NCBI GenBank assembly: GCA_947427985.1 | Contig: CANEKB010000075.1 | Span: 1-5,169 of the forward strand | Direction of reading: 5' to 3' | Source of the DNA: an uncultured Candidatus Saccharibacteria bacterium | GTDB taxonomy: Bacteria > Patescibacteriota > Saccharimonadia > Saccharimonadales > Saccharimonadaceae | DNA length: 5,169 nt | Part shown: positions 4,932 through 5,169 of the stretch, piece by piece | Layout of the letters: each line of letters opens with the position of its first letter | How positions within the stretch are numbered: position 1 is the stretch's first letter | Made by a program: the position numbers and the translations under genes | Notes under the pieces: model-generated | Seen by the model: only the letters and a program-made list of their open reading frames with translations | The model's database searches: none | What the model was told of the DNA's origin: nothing

Positions 4932-4945
4932 AAAGTTCGGACTTT
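4932..4945 (-). terminator. Possible second hairpin downstream of tRNA-Gly
   Basis: On the minus strand AAAGT-CCGA-ACTTT forms a 5-bp hairpin running into TTTTGTGTTTT. It may back up the stronger terminator at 4958-4978. The stem is short, so this is tentative. Confidence 0.35.
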
Positions 4946-4957
4946 GCTAGAACAGGC

Positions 4958-4978
4958 AAAAAATACCTCCGAAGAGGC
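4958..4978 (-). terminator. Terminator of tRNA-Gly
   Basis: On the minus strand CCTC-TTCG-GAGG (4977-4966) is a stable UUCG-tetraloop hairpin, extended by one G-T pair. It is followed by TA and six Ts (4963-4958). It begins 14 bases past the encoded CCA end of the tRNA. Confidence 0.78.
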
Positions 4979-4991
4979 TAAATTTCAATCT

Positions 4992-5066
4992 TGGTGCGGG
5001 TATGGGGAGTCGGACCCCAATCTCATCCTTGGGAAGGATACATAATAGCCGCTATACGATACCCGC
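4992..5066 (-). tRNA. tRNA-Gly (anticodon CCC)
   Basis: The minus strand folds into a cloverleaf. The acceptor stem is GCGGGTA with TACCCGC (7 bp). The D arm begins GTA and its loop contains the GG pair. The anticodon stem TATCC/GGATG has loop TTCCCAA, anticodon CCC, reading GGG. The variable loop is 4 nt and the T stem is TGGGG/CCCCA. The body is 71 nt, and the gene encodes its own 3' CCA after discriminator A73. Two points are odd. The T loop reads TCCGACT, with C where U55 (the pseudouridine site) normally is. A73 is used where many bacterial glycine tRNAs carry U73. A promoter and a terminator flank it closely, so it is an independent gene between cassettes 2 and 3. Confidence 0.93.
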
Positions 5067-5075
5067 GATGTTTAC

Positions 5076-5084
5076 ATTATAGCA
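5076..5084 (-). promoter_or_regulatory. Extended -10 promoter of tRNA-Gly
   Basis: TGCTATAAT on the minus strand predicts a start near 5069, three bases before the mature tRNA 5' end. The 11 bases 5076-5086 are identical to those at the ndk promoter (2311-2321). No -35 is seen, and the region upstream is the 3' flank of cassette 3. Confidence 0.75.
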
Positions 5085-5100
5085 CACTTTTGCTAACCTT

Positions 5101-5144
5101 CTTCATTTTCCCTATGATTACTCTATGGCTAGACAACGGAGGGA
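5101..5144 (+). repeat. FISUMP cassette 3'-end repeat, copy C
   Basis: Copy C starts CTTCATTTTCCCTATG and carries the same 27-bp core (5117-5143) as copies A and B. It is in the orientation of copy A, so it is direct to A and inverted to B. The core identity continues slightly further with B (GGAGGGAGA) than with A. Confidence 0.92.
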
Positions 5145-5169
5145 GAAGCCCCAATAGTGCTGGTCATGA
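5118..5169 (-). CDS. FISUMP-domain protein C-terminus, cassette 3 (partial, runs off the right edge)
   Basis: Only the last 17 codons are inside the window. They read HDQHYWGFSLRCLAIE before TAA, with the classic FISUMP ending Y-W-G-F-S-x-RC. The length and N-terminus cannot be judged. This could be the expressed full-length surface protein (for example with a type IV pilin-like leader) or a further silent cassette. It converges on cassette 2 with tRNA-Gly between them. Confidence 0.66.
   Translation of the reverse strand, partial: HDQHYWGFSLRCLAIE

Noticed and set aside
4391..5144. CRISPR array or integron attC interpretation of the 43-44 bp repeats
   Set aside because: Copies alternate in orientation, are spaced hundreds of bases apart and encode a protein C-terminus, so neither type fits.

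Overview
The window looks like a piece of chromosome from a small-genome bacterium of the Patescibacteria (CPR), most likely Candidatus Saccharibacteria. This rests on the gene mix: FISUMP-type surface-protein C-termini, a bPH2 membrane protein followed by a SurA_N-type anchored chaperone, and compact gene packing. It also rests on promoters made only of an extended -10 (TGnTATAAT). TGA ends the first gene as an ordinary stop, which argues against the CPR groups that read UGA as glycine. The lineage call is inference.

Region 1 (1-1760). An HD-domain nucleotidase-like gene (+, 103-744) runs into a bidirectional terminator. It converges there with an unrecognised gene (-, 824-1528) whose protein carries an internal duplication. 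The second gene has a roughly 165-nt leader. That leader holds a predicted pseudoknotted fold, an intrinsic terminator ahead of the start codon, and an 11-bp competing pairing that would break the terminator. This looks like an attenuator or riboswitch.

Region 2 (1722-4340). ndk (-) and a three-gene operon (+) are divergently transcribed from overlapping extended -10 promoters. The operon encodes a bPH2 membrane protein, a SurA_N/degenerate parvulin membrane protein, and a small exported protein with four cysteines. Its genes overlap by one base (TAATG), and the first is probably leaderless. An intrinsic terminator closes it. The products point to the envelope and to folding of exported protein.

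Region 3 (4340-5169). There are three FISUMP-like C-terminal coding segments, each ending in the same codons (SLRCLAIE or PLRCLAIE, then stop). They lie within three copies of a 43-44 bp repeat in alternating orientation. Two segments are head to head and overlap in antisense across an imperfect inverted repeat. Both lack the N-terminal half, a signal or pilin region, and a ribosome-binding site. The third runs off the right edge. A tRNA-Gly(CCC) gene lies between the second and third. The arrangement resembles silent surface-protein or pilin cassettes used for antigenic variation by gene conversion or inversion. No expressed full-length gene or recombinase is visible here.
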